Shown here one piece after another: positions 25,456 through 33,648 of a stretch of 38,648 nt of DNA. Position 1 is the first letter of the stretch, and each line of letters begins with the position of its first letter. The stretch covers positions 1 through 38,648 of the forward strand of contig ONIO01000005.1 in NCBI GenBank assembly GCA_900317915.1, read 5' to 3'. The notes beneath the pieces are model-generated. The model did not search any database. It had not been told where the DNA came from and saw only the letters and a program-made list of their open reading frames with translations. The DNA comes from an uncultured Lachnospiraceae bacterium. Lineage in GTDB: Bacteria > Bacillota > Clostridia > Lachnospirales > Lachnospiraceae. The position numbers were made by a program, and so were the translations under genes.

Positions 25456-27162
25456 TTACTCCTCTGTTACTGTATCGCTATATGCTTTCAGGCATAGATT
25501 TGCCTTATATTTATTCTCTACACTATCCCATTCGATTCCATTACCGCTGGTAAATCCCATACCATCCTTCAGGTCTACCCTTTTCGTCATAGGATTGCCA
25601 TCATATTCAATGGCAATCGGATGCTTGGATCCTGGGGTTTTCAGGGCAACTACAACCGCGAACTTCTCACCCTTTTCTAGCTTCACCGCTTCATGTAATG
25701 GGATTGTATAGAATCCGGTGTCATGCAGCGTTCCAGATGCTAACTCACGTCTGGTTGCCAGAGACCCTGTGTCCTTAAAATTCTCAACCACATAGACCGT
25801 ATAGCTGGTATCCTGTCCTGCCGTATAGAATCCAACCGCCTTCAGACTCTCCTCTTCCGATGCGGTATATACATTGGCGAAAAAGTTGGTATTGGCGTTA
25901 TAGCCTACCTTACCAACCTCTCCTAAGAGATCTGACTGATAGATATGATCATAGTTATCTGTTTTCTCCAGTTTTGCATAGGATACGCCGAAGTTACCTA
26001 CATTGGTGTCATAGTAGGACACATAGAATACGCCGTCCTGGCCGAAATTACTGCCCCAGCTATTCTGGCAGATATAAGCACCATCTCCAGGTACCTTCTC
26101 CGCAAAATTCGACTTACTATAATTATCGTCCCAACCGATGATTACCACATCATGATTTGGGGCCTTAGAGCCATTGTAATAATAGGAATCCGTCTTTTCA
26201 TTATAGTAGTCAGACTTAGACAAATTGGAACTATTGACCTCTACATAGAGAGAGGTAGAGACGCCACCATTTTTGAATACCGCCCACTTGATGTCATCCA
26301 TCTGGTCCTTCTCATAGAAGTGAACCTCCTGTAAGTGACCAGCGATCTCTGTATCACCATTTTTCACAGGTCCCTGCCAAGAAAGTAAGCTAGAGACTGC
26401 GACCATATAGGTGCCTTCATCCTGGTCAGAGATACCATAGGTATTTCGATTGGCCAGTTTCACAGGATCATAAGTCACATCCTTTTCAGGAAGTAGAGAG
26501 GACTCCAGGGCAGATAGAGATGCATAGGCCCAGCAGGCAGATAACTGACCCTGATCTAGGATCTTAGACACACGATTCTTGCTTCTCAGGTCATAGGACT
26601 TTGGAAGCTTCGCCGCCTCTGCAGTGGTAGAATCCAGCGCCGCTGTTACCTTACCACTGTCATAGGAGTATCCATATCCAAAGAGCTTACAGAGATCATC
26701 AAGGGCAAAGTAATACTTTCCATCATACTGTTCAGGCGCCTCTGTTAACTTAATCTCAGACTCCGGGGTAGACTTTGTCGCAAGAAGTGTTCCAGTCTTC
26801 TTAGACTTCGTGAAGTGATAGGTCGCACTATTCCTTTGGATCTCGATTTTGCCCTTTTCACTGGCAAATGCGCTGGCAGAAAAGACATCTCTTACAAAGT
26901 TCAGAGATGCCATGACATGCATATTGGAATTTACAAATACTTCTCCCTCTTGGCTGGAATAGGTCACACCATCGATTTGAACATTCAAGAGTCCATCTCG
27001 GTTTACATTTCCAGCAATCAATGGGTTGAAAACCCCAGACTCCAGCTGTGCTCCACGAAAGGCGGAGATGGTTGATATCCTCTCAGAGAAGGAACCAGCC
27101 TTCAGTATAACAGCAAGTACAATTACGATAAAGAGGAAGACAAATCTACGCTCCGTTTTCAT
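25456..27162 (-). CDS. secreted papain-like (C1) cysteine peptidase
   Basis: A 568-residue protein. A membrane segment (7-21) precedes a beta-rich region (about 55-175) resembling the copper-amine-oxidase N-terminal-like wall-associated repeat (VQIDGVTYSSQEGEVFVNSNMHVMASLNFV; YYFALDDLCKLFGY). The peptidase spans about 188-395: oxyanion Q204, nucleophile C210 (QGQLSACWAY), H337 (NHDVVIIGWDD) and N367 (CQNSWGSNFG). A C-terminal beta domain (about 415-560) resembles the lectin-like domain found behind bacterial C1 peptidases. The Q-to-C segment lacks the usual disulfide cysteine. It overlaps the methyltransferase gene by four bases (ATGA). Confidence 0.9.
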   Translation of the reverse strand: MKTERRFVFLFIVIVLAVILKAGSFSERISTISAFRGAQLESGVFNPLIAGNVNRDGLLNVQIDGVTYSSQEGEVFVNSNMHVMASLNFVRDVFSASAFASEKGKIEIQRNSATYHFTKSKKTGTLLATKSTPESEIKLTEAPEQYDGKYYFALDDLCKLFGYGYSYDSGKVTAALDSTTAEAAKLPKSYDLRSKNRVSKILDQGQLSACWAYASLSALESSLLPEKDVTYDPVKLANRNTYGISDQDEGTYMVAVSSLLSWQGPVKNGDTEIAGHLQEVHFYEKDQMDDIKWAVFKNGGVSTSLYVEVNSSNLSKSDYYNEKTDSYYYNGSKAPNHDVVIIGWDDNYSKSNFAEKVPGDGAYICQNSWGSNFGQDGVFYVSYYDTNVGNFGVSYAKLEKTDNYDHIYQSDLLGEVGKVGYNANTNFFANVYTASEEESLKAVGFYTAGQDTSYTVYVVENFKDTGSLATRRELASGTLHDTGFYTIPLHEAVKLEKGEKFAVVVALKTPGSKHPIAIEYDGNPMTKRVDLKDGMGFTSGNGIEWDSVENKYKANLCLKAYSDTVTEE

Positions 27163-28313
27163 GGACGCTTTCCCTTCTTTGGTGGCTTAGGGCCAGGAAA
27201 CTGATAGAAGTATGTCTTAATCATACCATTATAGATCTTACGATTCTTCTGTGCTTTCTTACCGATATATCGCTCTGCATCCTCATAGGAGGTGATGAGA
27301 AACATAGACCATGCGTCCAGATTCTGGTAGACACGTCCAATGTCCTGATACAGAGGTGGCAGTGCACTCTTATCCTCCAAACGTTCGCCATAAGGAGGAT
27401 TGGTAATAATAAATCCGTATTTTTTCGGATGATGTAACTCTTTTAAAGGACGCTGCTGGAAATGAATGAGACTCTCTACGCCAGCACGACGTGCATTCTG
27501 ACGGGCGATCTTCACCACGTCTCCGTCGATATCGTATCCCTGGATGTCTGTTTCGATGTCCAGATTCACTTCTGCTTCTGCATCCGCTTTGGCCTCGGTC
27601 CACATTTCTCTAGGGATTAGGTCTGTCCAGGCCTCAGCAGTAAAGTGGCGGCGCATACCAGGTGCCATATTGGCAGCAATCATAGCCGCTTCAATTGGGA
27701 AGGTTCCAGATCCACAGAAAGGGTCCACCAGGATACGGTCTCCATGCCAAGGTGTCAGCATAATCAGAGCTGCTGCCAGGGTCTCAGAGATCGGTGCCTT
27801 ACCTGTCTCTGTACGATAGCCTCTCTTATGGAGAGATGCACCTGTGGTATCAATGGTAACTGTCACCTCATCCTTCATGATGAAGATACGAAGAGGGAAG
27901 GCTGGGCCATCCTCAGGGAACCAGTTCAGCTTATAGTAGCCCTTCATTCTCTCAACCATAGCCTTCTTCGTAATAGACTGGATGTCCGATGGGCTGAAGA
28001 GCTTACTCTTAACAGAGGATGCCTTCGTTACCCAGAACTTTGCATTCTTAGGCAGCCACTTCTCCCACTGGATCTCCTTAATCCCCTGGAAGAGTTCCTC
28101 AAAAGTGGTAGCAGGGAAGCGGCCAACCACTAGAAGCACACGCTCAGCGGTACGGAGATGTATATTCGACAGACACACTGCCTCAGGATCACCTGTGTAG
28201 ATCACCTTACCATCCTGCACTTCTGTAATCTCATATCCCAAATCATAGATTTCTCTCTTCAAGACTGATTCTAAGCCAAAGTGGCAAGGTGCCATCAGTG
28301 TCCATTGTTCCAT
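27159..28313 (-). CDS. THUMP-domain rRNA methyltransferase (RlmL/YpsC type)
   Basis: A 384-residue class I SAM-dependent methyltransferase: N-terminal ferredoxin-like and THUMP region (1-155), then DPFCGSGTFPIEAA (SAM site) and catalytic NPPY in FIITNPPYGERLEDK. Similar proteins methylate 23S rRNA guanine N2 (RlmL-like); exact position here is not proven. First gene of a run through the C1 peptidase, amidase, rdgB and yfcE. Confidence 0.92.
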   Translation of the reverse strand: MEQWTLMAPCHFGLESVLKREIYDLGYEITEVQDGKVIYTGDPEAVCLSNIHLRTAERVLLVVGRFPATTFEELFQGIKEIQWEKWLPKNAKFWVTKASSVKSKLFSPSDIQSITKKAMVERMKGYYKLNWFPEDGPAFPLRIFIMKDEVTVTIDTTGASLHKRGYRTETGKAPISETLAAALIMLTPWHGDRILVDPFCGSGTFPIEAAMIAANMAPGMRRHFTAEAWTDLIPREMWTEAKADAEAEVNLDIETDIQGYDIDGDVVKIARQNARRAGVESLIHFQQRPLKELHHPKKYGFIITNPPYGERLEDKSALPPLYQDIGRVYQNLDAWSMFLITSYEDAERYIGKKAQKNRKIYNGMIKTYFYQFPGPKPPKKGKRP

Positions 28314-28392
28314 ATAATTCCTCTTTCAAAACGATTCCATAATTATAATCATTTTAGCATACTCCAAACCAAGGAGACAGCCTGCATACAGA

Positions 28393-28423
28393 TAAAAAAT
28401 AGGACCATGCCAAGCACAGTCCC
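28393..28423 (-). terminator. probable terminator of the small Ser/Thr-rich gene
   Basis: GGAC (28402-28405) and GTCC (28419-28422) flank inner TGC/GCA pairing, giving an interrupted stem followed on the minus strand by TATTTTTTAT. A-rich sequence on both sides might let it act in both directions. Confidence 0.5.
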
Positions 28424-28452
28424 AAAAAATACAATATCAACAATTTCTGTAT

Positions 28453-28794
28453 CTAAGCATAGACATCGATATGGCTACCGATTGTCCCATAGGATTCCGC
28501 AGTCATATCCTGACTGTAGGAAGTCGCTCTACCGCCAAAGCTCTCAGCCAGTTGATTAAATGCCTTGGATACCTCCTGGGCATTTTCAAATGGGCTTACG
28601 GTCTTGGTCTGCTTGCTGGCATTGGCATAGATCACAGGATTCGAAGGCTCAACCTGAGCACCTGAAATCTGTCCAGCAGATTCTGTATATGCACTTGATA
28701 CCTGAGACTGACTGCTAAGATTATAGGCATGGGCTACACTAGAAGTAATGGAGGTAGACCCGCTTGGTCTCGTGGATGAAATCGTTAAACTCAT
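28453..28794 (-). CDS. hypothetical Ser/Thr-rich small protein
   Basis: A 113-residue protein starting MSLTISSTRPSG. I do not recognise the family. It is rich in Ser, Thr, Ala and Gln, with no cysteine, no signal peptide and no membrane segment; the middle (residues 55-80, FENAQEVSKAFNQLAESFGG) may be helical. The start at 28794 is chosen because the predicted promoter lies within the longer frame, and AAGGA is ten bases upstream. It has its own promoter and probable terminator, so it is likely a real single-gene unit. Confidence 0.65.
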   Translation of the reverse strand: MSLTISSTRPSGSTSITSSVAHAYNLSSQSQVSSAYTESAGQISGAQVEPSNPVIYANASKQTKTVSPFENAQEVSKAFNQLAESFGGRATSYSQDMTAESYGTIGSHIDVYA

Positions 28795-28832
28795 AAAGGT
28801 TATGTCCTTAAAATACTGTTCGTTACATAGGA

Positions 28833-28860
28833 ATTCTATCACACTTATGCACAAAGTAAA
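28833..28860 (-). promoter_or_regulatory. promoter of the small Ser/Thr-rich gene
   Basis: On the minus strand TTTACT (28860-28855), 16 bases, TAGAAT (28838-28833). It lies inside the longer reading frame and so argues for the downstream start at 28794. Confidence 0.6.
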
Positions 28861-28922
28861 CGGATTTTGTATCGTTTTTCCACTTTTTTTAGAAATATAG
28901 ACCTATAAGAAGGTGTGGTGTC

Positions 28923-29813
28923 CTAGTGATAGATTTCCGACACCAGATGGGCATATTCGCTGTACTGTGGGAGATCCTTCAATTCGGATAAGGCATCTAA
29001 GCAGCCTCTTTCATACCAGGCATGGCTCTCCTTATCCTTCACATTAAATCGTTCAAAGACCGCATCTCCCATCTTCTGATACTCCCGATAGGTGGAGCGG
29101 ATATTAGACAGCTTATCCGCTAGCATAATAATCTTATGCTCTATTGGAGCCGTCTTTGCCTTCTTAAGAGACTCTTCCTTACGAAGTTTCCAAGTCTCAT
29201 GGGCTGGCAGATGAGGTCGCTTATCCTCACTCTCACCCTTTACCATCTCGAGAATTCGATCGCCGAAATTACGACGGATGTCCTCCTCCGTGGTGTCTGT
29301 ATCCTCTAATGTATCGTGAAGTGCTGCTGCCGCAGCTACCTCAGGATCCTTACTCATTCGAGCCGTTAGCATCATGACTTCGATTGGATGACAGATGTAA
29401 GGAATACTTGATCCCTTTCGGACCTGCCCGGCATGGGCTCGTGCTGCAAATTGAATGGCATCTTCAAGAATGCCAAATTTCCTCTCTGCAGTGAAGTCTG
29501 CAATGAAATAAGGGAATTCTGGAATCAGCTTTCCCTGAATCAGGGCTTCCTCTCTGTTATAGAGTTCTTCTGGAGTGATACTCTCGCTATCCTGAAGATC
29601 TAAGTCATAGTACCAGCACTCCGGAACCGTCTCACCAGATCCTGCATAGTCCTTGGTCTCGCCTCCATGAAGTGGACAGTCCATGCATTGAACATAATTA
29701 TCCTCTCTCAGCGTGCGGATTGCACGGCAATAGTATCTGCCCTGGCCATCTCTTACGGCTGCATGTCCAATAGCACTATATGGATAACGCTCATTTTGCT
29801 GAAAACTCTTCAC
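28923..29813 (-). CDS. HD-domain hydrolase (SpoT-like) with Cys-containing N-terminus
   Basis: A 296-residue protein. Residues 112-260 are an HD domain of the SpoT-hydrolase/MESH1 type: AARAHAGQVRKGSSIPYICHPIEV (H127, H142), ALHDTLEDTDTTEEDI (H166-D167), with ADKLSNIRS downstream. There is no synthetase or TGS domain, so it is not a full Rel. Residues 1-75 form a separate region with C29, C43, C46 and C66 (VQCMDCPLHGG, PECWYY) that could bind a metal. Substrate may be (p)ppGpp or another nucleotide; not proven. GTG start without a strong ribosome binding site, 33 bases after hflX, probably cotranscribed. Confidence 0.82.
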   Translation of the reverse strand: MKSFQQNERYPYSAIGHAAVRDGQGRYYCRAIRTLREDNYVQCMDCPLHGGETKDYAGSGETVPECWYYDLDLQDSESITPEELYNREEALIQGKLIPEFPYFIADFTAERKFGILEDAIQFAARAHAGQVRKGSSIPYICHPIEVMMLTARMSKDPEVAAAAALHDTLEDTDTTEEDIRRNFGDRILEMVKGESEDKRPHLPAHETWKLRKEESLKKAKTAPIEHKIIMLADKLSNIRSTYREYQKMGDAVFERFNVKDKESHAWYERGCLDALSELKDLPQYSEYAHLVSEIYH

Positions 29814-29846
29814 TTGCTTTACTCTTTCTACTTCTATCTGTTCGTC

Positions 29847-31103
29847 TTACATCAACCAACCATAAAGGCTCCGGGGTACATATGCACTGACATGGATTCC
29901 ATCCTCGGTATACTCCTCAGTAAGGATCTGTCCGGATTCATGGATGCGGTTTACCTTATTCCCCTCAGCGTAGGAGAATGTCCGATCGATATAAACCCGA
30001 AGCTCACGAAGGACATCAGAAATACTATCCAAAAGTTCATCAATACCGAAACCTGTCGCAGCAGAGACGGTGAGAATCTTCTCCGCACGATCATCCTTCC
30101 CATGAAAAGTGTCTGCTAAGAGATCCACCTTATTAAAAGCAGTTAGAATCGGCTTTCCATGAATCTCAAGCTCATCCAGGGTATCGTAGACCACCTTCTC
30201 ATGCATCTCCCACTCAGGGTCGCTGGCATCGATCACATGGAGAATGATATCTGCATAGGAGGCCTCTTCAAGTGTGGAGTGGAATGCGTCAACCAACTGA
30301 TGAGGAAGCTTATGGATGAATCCAACGGTATCTGTAAAGAGAACCTTCTGTCCATCATTCAGCTGACCGCTTCGCGTGGTTGGGTCCAATGTAGCAAATA
30401 ACTGGTCCTCTTCTAAGACACTGGACTGGGTCAAACGGTTCAAGAGTGTGGACTTACCAGCATTGGTGTATCCCACAATGGCAATGACTGGTACCCCATT
30501 ATTCAGACGCATCTTACGTCCAGTATCTCTAGACCGTTCCATCTCCTGGATGGTTTTTCTGAGGCTGGCCATACGACTACGGATGAGACGGCGATCCGTC
30601 TCCAACTGGGTCTCACCAGGTCCACGGGTACCGATACCACCACCCTGTCTAGACAGAGAGCCACCTAGTGAACCTGCCAGACGAGAGCTTCTGTACTTTA
30701 ACTGAGCCATCTCAACCTGGACCTTGCCCTCACGACTGGTTGCATGCTGGGCGAAGATATCCAGAATCAGAGTTGTACGATCTAAAACCTTACATCCCAG
30801 GATCTGCTCTAGGTTATTCATCTGAGCTGGAGACAATTCATCATCGCAGATGATTCCTGTAATGGAATTCCCTACCTCTTCCTCTCCCTGGATGTATTGG
30901 CGCAATTCCTCCACCTTACCAGAGCCTAAGTAAGTAGCTCCAGAAGGGGACTCCATATTCTGGATAATCATATCCACTGTCTCACCGCCAGCGGTATCCA
31001 ATAATTCTGATAATTCCTGCAGAGACTTCTCTGCATCATAACCACGTCCTGTATCTACAGCAATTAGGACGTAGCGTTCCTGCTTTGTATTATTTGTAAT
31101 CAT
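29847..31103 (-). CDS. hflX: ribosome-associated GTPase HflX
   Basis: A 418-residue GTPase: N-terminal HflX domain with glycine-rich GGGIGTRGPGETQLE (154-168), a helical linker, and G motifs GYTNAGKST (211-219), DTVGF and NKVD. HflX splits stalled or idle ribosomes. The first ATG lies only about seven bases past a predicted -10 box and has AGGA 13 bases away, so the message may be leaderless. It is followed by the HD hydrolase. Confidence 0.95.
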   Translation of the reverse strand: MITNNTKQERYVLIAVDTGRGYDAEKSLQELSELLDTAGGETVDMIIQNMESPSGATYLGSGKVEELRQYIQGEEEVGNSITGIICDDELSPAQMNNLEQILGCKVLDRTTLILDIFAQHATSREGKVQVEMAQLKYRSSRLAGSLGGSLSRQGGGIGTRGPGETQLETDRRLIRSRMASLRKTIQEMERSRDTGRKMRLNNGVPVIAIVGYTNAGKSTLLNRLTQSSVLEEDQLFATLDPTTRSGQLNDGQKVLFTDTVGFIHKLPHQLVDAFHSTLEEASYADIILHVIDASDPEWEMHEKVVYDTLDELEIHGKPILTAFNKVDLLADTFHGKDDRAEKILTVSAATGFGIDELLDSISDVLRELRVYIDRTFSYAEGNKVNRIHESGQILTEEYTEDGIHVSAYVPRSLYGWLM

Positions 31104-31109
31104 GTAGAT

Positions 31110-31138
31110 ATCATAATTCCTGTCGGTTTTTCCTGCAA
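31110..31138 (-). promoter_or_regulatory. hflX promoter, predicted start at the ATG
   Basis: On the minus strand TTGCAG (31138-31133), 17 bases, TATGAT (31115-31110). The predicted transcription start falls on or next to the hflX ATG at 31103. Confidence 0.6.
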
Positions 31139-31170
31139 GTTACTTGTTACTATTTCTCCGACTGCGTTAA

Positions 31171-31200
31171 AAAAATCGCAGCCAGAAAACCTGGCTGCGG
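31171..31200 (-). terminator. agcS terminator
   Basis: CGCAGCCAG (31178-31186) pairs perfectly with CTGGCTGCG (31192-31200). On the minus strand seven T follow. It lies beyond repeat copy 2, so the repeat is inside the agcS 3' untranslated region. Confidence 0.9.
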
Positions 31201-31245
31201 TTAACATTTCTACATAAAATTATCCTAAATATGAATGAGGGCTAA

Positions 31246-31340
31246 GTCAAGACTCGCTCGCGAGTCTTGCGCGCCGGATTCGGGTCTGCTTCAGCAGACA
31301 AATTCCTGTCCGAATCCGTGCGCATCCTCGCGGAGCGTTT
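31246..31340 (-). repeat. 95-nt dispersed REP-like repeat, copy 2
   Basis: The reverse complement matches 3700-3794 at 94 of 95 bases. It starts 17 bases after the agcS stop and precedes the terminator, so it would be transcribed in the agcS message. The motif CTCCGACTGCGTTAA (31156-31170) near it also adjoins copy 1 (3687-3701). Confidence 0.9.
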
Positions 31341-31357
31341 ATGCGTTAACATATGGA

Positions 31358-32776
31358 TTACCCCTGCAAGTGCTTCTTCTGCTGGAAGAAGTCCTTGGTC
31401 TCTCGGGCCACGACGCCAGATAGTGCGAACAGGGCAATCATATTCGGAATTGCCATCAATCCATTGAAGATATCTGCGATGGTCCATACAGCGGACACGG
31501 TCATGTATGGTCCGGCAAAGACTGCTAGGATATAGAGCCAACGGAAGACCTTAACGGAAGACTGCTTACCGCCGCTGAGATAGGTGATGCATCGCTCACT
31601 GTAGTAGTCCCAGCCCAGGATCGTTGTGAAGGCGAAGAATGCCAAGCATACCATCAAAACGAACTGAGATACTTCCTCTGGGAATGGCAGACCCTTCTGG
31701 AAAGCATAGGTTGTAATGCCAACGCCCTCTAATCCCTTCACCTTCCATGCACCTGTTAGAACAATAGAGATACCTGTAATGTTACAGATAATTATGGTGT
31801 CGATGAAAGTTCCTGTCATGGATACCAGGCCCTGACGTACAGGTTCATTGGTCTGAGCTGCAGCTGCTGCAATTGGCGCAGATCCAAGTCCTGCTTCATT
31901 GGAGAAGATTCCGCGTGCAATACCCTTCTGCATCGCAACTAAGAAGGAACCAATCATACCACCAGTGAAAGCCTTGGGATCAAATGCTGCCTGGCAGATT
32001 AAAACAAATGCTCCTGGAACCTCTTTGATATTCAGAATGATTAAGAGCATTCCGAATACAAAATAGGTAATTGCCATGAATGGAACGATAATAGATGCCA
32101 CCTTAGAGATACGCTGTAAGCCACCGATGACAACTAAGGCCACAAAAATAGCAACGATTAAGGAGGCAACAATTGTAACGGCACTATAATTACCAATTCC
32201 AGGAATTGTGATTGGCTTTGCATTGGATGGATTAAAGAATCCATTCACAGCAGAAACAATACCATTTACCTGAGAGAATGTACCGATACCAAAGAGACCT
32301 ACACACATGCCAAAGAAGGCAAAGAGCTTAGCCAGCCACTTCCACTTTACGCCCATACCCTTTTCGATATACATGAAGGGTCCACCTAGGGTACGACCAT
32401 TGTCTTCGATGGTGCGATATTTAACAGCGAGAAGCGCTTCAGAGTACTTGGTAGCCATTCCGAAGAAAGCTACCAGGATCATCCAGAACAAAGCACCAGG
32501 TCCACCAGTGCCAACAGCGGTTGCAACACCCACGATATTTCCAGTACCAATGGTTGCTGAAAGGGCTGTCATCAGGGCACCAAAGCTAGATACCTCACCC
32601 TTACCATCCTTTTCCGACTGAAAGATCCACTTCAAAGCCAGCGGAAGTCTTCTCACCTGCAGGACCTTGGTACGGCAGGTTAAAAGCACACCACCAATAA
32701 GGATCAATGCCATGAGAGGGACACCCCAGACAAAGTTATCAACCATTCCTAGAAATTCATTTATCTCTTTCCACAT
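31358..32776 (-). CDS. alanine or glycine:cation symporter (AGCS family)
   Basis: A 472-residue membrane carrier with about ten segments. Signatures of the AGCS family: SFGALMTALSATIGTGNIVGVATAVGTGGPGALFWM (about 62-97), SNEAGLGSAPIAAAAAQTNEPVRQGLVSM (about 290-318), and CNITGISIVLTGAW. It imports alanine or glycine with sodium. Monocistronic, with its own promoter and terminator. No glycine riboswitch is visible in the leader. Confidence 0.95.
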   Translation of the reverse strand: MWKEINEFLGMVDNFVWGVPLMALILIGGVLLTCRTKVLQVRRLPLALKWIFQSEKDGKGEVSSFGALMTALSATIGTGNIVGVATAVGTGGPGALFWMILVAFFGMATKYSEALLAVKYRTIEDNGRTLGGPFMYIEKGMGVKWKWLAKLFAFFGMCVGLFGIGTFSQVNGIVSAVNGFFNPSNAKPITIPGIGNYSAVTIVASLIVAIFVALVVIGGLQRISKVASIIVPFMAITYFVFGMLLIILNIKEVPGAFVLICQAAFDPKAFTGGMIGSFLVAMQKGIARGIFSNEAGLGSAPIAAAAAQTNEPVRQGLVSMTGTFIDTIIICNITGISIVLTGAWKVKGLEGVGITTYAFQKGLPFPEEVSQFVLMVCLAFFAFTTILGWDYYSERCITYLSGGKQSSVKVFRWLYILAVFAGPYMTVSAVWTIADIFNGLMAIPNMIALFALSGVVARETKDFFQQKKHLQG

Positions 32777-32809
32777 TTCTTTTCCCTTCTACTCATTTGA
32801 AGTAGCTTC

Positions 32810-32909
32810 CTGTTCATCATTGATAGGATGAAATCTTGTCCATACTGTTGCAAACACTTTTTTCTTTTTGTCCTTGTGGTGTGAACACATATCCGTCATT
32901 CATGAACAG
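32810..32909 (-). promoter_or_regulatory. agcS leader with long-range stem
   Basis: CTGTTCAT (32810-32817) can pair with ATGAACAG (32902-32909), enclosing about 85 bases of the leader. It does not match the glycine aptamer or another riboswitch I know; chance pairing is possible. Confidence 0.3.
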
Positions 32910-32914
32910 TTTTC

Positions 32915-32944
32915 ACTATATCACATTTGATATATCCATGTCAC
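32915..32944 (-). promoter_or_regulatory. agcS promoter
   Basis: On the minus strand GTGACA (32944-32939), 18 bases, TATAGT (32920-32915). The leader would be about 130 bases. Confidence 0.65.
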
Positions 32945-32994
32945 GAATATATTGAAATGTTTTATTAGTTTTACTTATGTTTTTAATAACGTGG

Positions 32995-33011
32995 AAAAAG
33001 CGATAAGTCGC
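32995..33011 (-). terminator. weak terminator after thiW
   Basis: GCGA-TAAG-TCGC (33000-33011) followed on the minus strand by five T. The stem is short, so termination may be inefficient. Confidence 0.4.
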
Positions 33012-33030
33012 AAATTTCTAGATGAGTTAC

Positions 33031-33576
33031 CTACTGTAGAATCTGTCGCATATAGTCTAATGCTTTGGTTCGCTTCAATACTCCGATAAAACATGCCGCA
33101 ATGATCACGCCACCAGCCTCACTGGTCAGGAAAGGAATCACATAAGCATAAAAAGCACTTTGACGACCTAATAGCATTGCTGCAACTGGGTATGCCATTA
33201 AGCCACCCAGCACACCACCGCCGATTACCTCCGACAGATAGGTTGGTATATATTTCTTCGTGTAATGAAACATAAGTCCAGAGCATAAAGCGCCAACCAT
33301 AGAACCAGGGAAGGCCAGAAGCGTTCCAGTTCCCATGGCATTACGGATGACAGAGGCACCAAAAGCGATGGCCACGCCCCACCATGGTCCAAGCAGAACC
33401 GCAGATAGTACATTCACCAGATGCTGAACCGGAAAGCACTTCGATGCACCAATTGGAATGTAAAAAGGTGACAGAATCACTGTCAGCGCAACCAGCATTG
33501 CAGACACACACAATTTACGGATAATCTTCTGATTCATTCCCGTTTCATTACCTTCATTCATTGCTAGACTTTTCAT
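33031..33576 (-). CDS. thiW: ThiW, thiazole/thiamine-precursor ECF S component
   Basis: A 181-residue membrane protein with about five or six segments and the ThiW pattern IPIGASKCFPVQHLVNVLSAVLLGPWWGVAIAFGASVIRN, then FPGSMVGALCSG. It is the substrate-binding subunit of an energy-coupling-factor importer; the shared EcfA/T module is not in the window. Family context predicts hydroxyethylthiazole. The ATG has AGGAG six bases upstream. Third gene of the riboswitch-controlled operon, after a 6-bp intergenic hairpin GTGGCC/GGCCAC (33622-33646). Confidence 0.92.
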   Translation of the reverse strand: MKSLAMNEGNETGMNQKIIRKLCVSAMLVALTVILSPFYIPIGASKCFPVQHLVNVLSAVLLGPWWGVAIAFGASVIRNAMGTGTLLAFPGSMVGALCSGLMFHYTKKYIPTYLSEVIGGGVLGGLMAYPVAAMLLGRQSAFYAYVIPFLTSEAGGVIIAACFIGVLKRTKALDYMRQILQ

Positions 33577-33648
33577 TTTTCTCTCCTTTACTTCTTCTTA
33601 CTTTACTTATGAAAAAGCATCGTGGCCCAATTGTTACTTAGGCCACTG

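Noticed and set aside
31235-31541. Several short frames over repeat copy 2
   Set aside because: They follow the palindromic repeat and the end of agcS; no independent start signals.
32777-32914. Glycine riboswitch upstream of agcS
   Set aside because: The conserved glycine aptamer cores are absent.
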